Shown: positions 6,818 through 6,878 of the stretch, in pieces | Layout of the letters: each line of letters opens with the position of its first letter | Numbering within the stretch: the stretch's first letter is position 1 | NCBI GenBank assembly: GCA_021786455.1 | Contig: JAJYNF010000126.1 | Span: forward strand, 1 to 6,878 | Direction of reading: 5' to 3' | DNA length: 6,878 nt | From: Acidobacteriota bacterium | GTDB taxonomy: Bacteria; Acidobacteriota; Terriglobia; UBA7540 | Notes under the pieces: generated by a model | What the model was told of the DNA's origin: nothing | The model's database searches: none | Seen by the model: only the letters and a program-made list of their open reading frames with translations | Position numbers and translations under genes: made by a program

Positions 6818-6878
6818 ATGAGTAAAGAAGCTGGGCGCGCGATGCGTGAGGATTCTTCCAACTCGATTGCCGGCAAAC
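6818..6878 (+). CDS. Unidentified gene, first 20 codons only (3' partial)
   Basis: An ATG at 6818 opens a frame that runs off the window end, encoding MSKEAGRAMREDSSN and five more residues. GGTGGAG (6807-6813) lies four bases before it, a good ribosome site, and a weak promoter candidate sits upstream. The fragment is hydrophilic and charged, with no signal peptide or membrane segment and no motif I recognise, so no function is proposed. A six-codon frame starting at 6805 overlaps the start and is probably meaningless. Confidence 0.5.
   Translation, partial: MSKEAGRAMREDSSNSIAGK

Noticed and set aside
6805..6825. Six-codon frame ATG...TAA overlapping the start of the last gene, as a possible leader peptide
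   Set aside because: It has no ribosome site of its own and its length and content are what chance would give.

Overview
The window reads as ordinary chromosomal DNA from a moderately GC-rich, free-living heterotrophic bacterium. The style of several genes suggests Acidobacteriota or a near relative: a very large CPBP membrane protease fused to PepSY-like modules, a DinB-fold protein of the '...LLEHLRIAQWDILEF...' type, and a Tat-exported glycosylasparaginase. This assignment is inferred from remembered protein styles and was not searched. There is no sign of phage, plasmid, insertion sequence, CRISPR array or RNA gene.

Layout. (1) Bases 1-2460, plus strand: the 3' portion of a gene for a multi-domain CPBP-family intramembrane metalloprotease; its beginning lies outside the window. 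(2) Bases 2473-3450, minus strand, convergent with gene 1 after only 12 bases: a Tat-signal N-terminal-nucleophile hydrolase of the glycosylasparaginase family. (3) Bases 3451-3715: a 265-base spacer with two short GC-rich palindromes and no gene. (4) Bases 3716-4846, minus strand: tsaD, for the tRNA t6A37 modification. (5) Bases 4904-5845, plus strand, divergent from tsaD across 57 bases: galU, UTP-glucose-1-phosphate uridylyltransferase. (6) Bases 5842-6332, plus strand, overlapping the galU stop as ATGA: a DinB/DUF664-like gene split by a -1 frameshift near base 5970. (7) Bases 6374-6676, minus strand: an FmdB-type zinc-ribbon protein with a TTG start and a near-consensus sigma-70 promoter at 6709-6737. 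(8) Bases 6818-6878, plus strand: the first 20 codons of an unidentified gene.

The genes do not form one pathway. tsaD and galU are housekeeping genes (translation fidelity and nucleotide-sugar supply for the envelope). The others are a membrane protease, an exported amidohydrolase and two small metal-binding-type proteins. The most notable points are the broken DinB reading frame, and a perfect 9-bp inverted repeat in the tsaD-galU divergent region that would fold over the tsaD start codon with its probable Shine-Dalgarno sequence in the loop. I did not find convincing evidence of a new multi-gene system.
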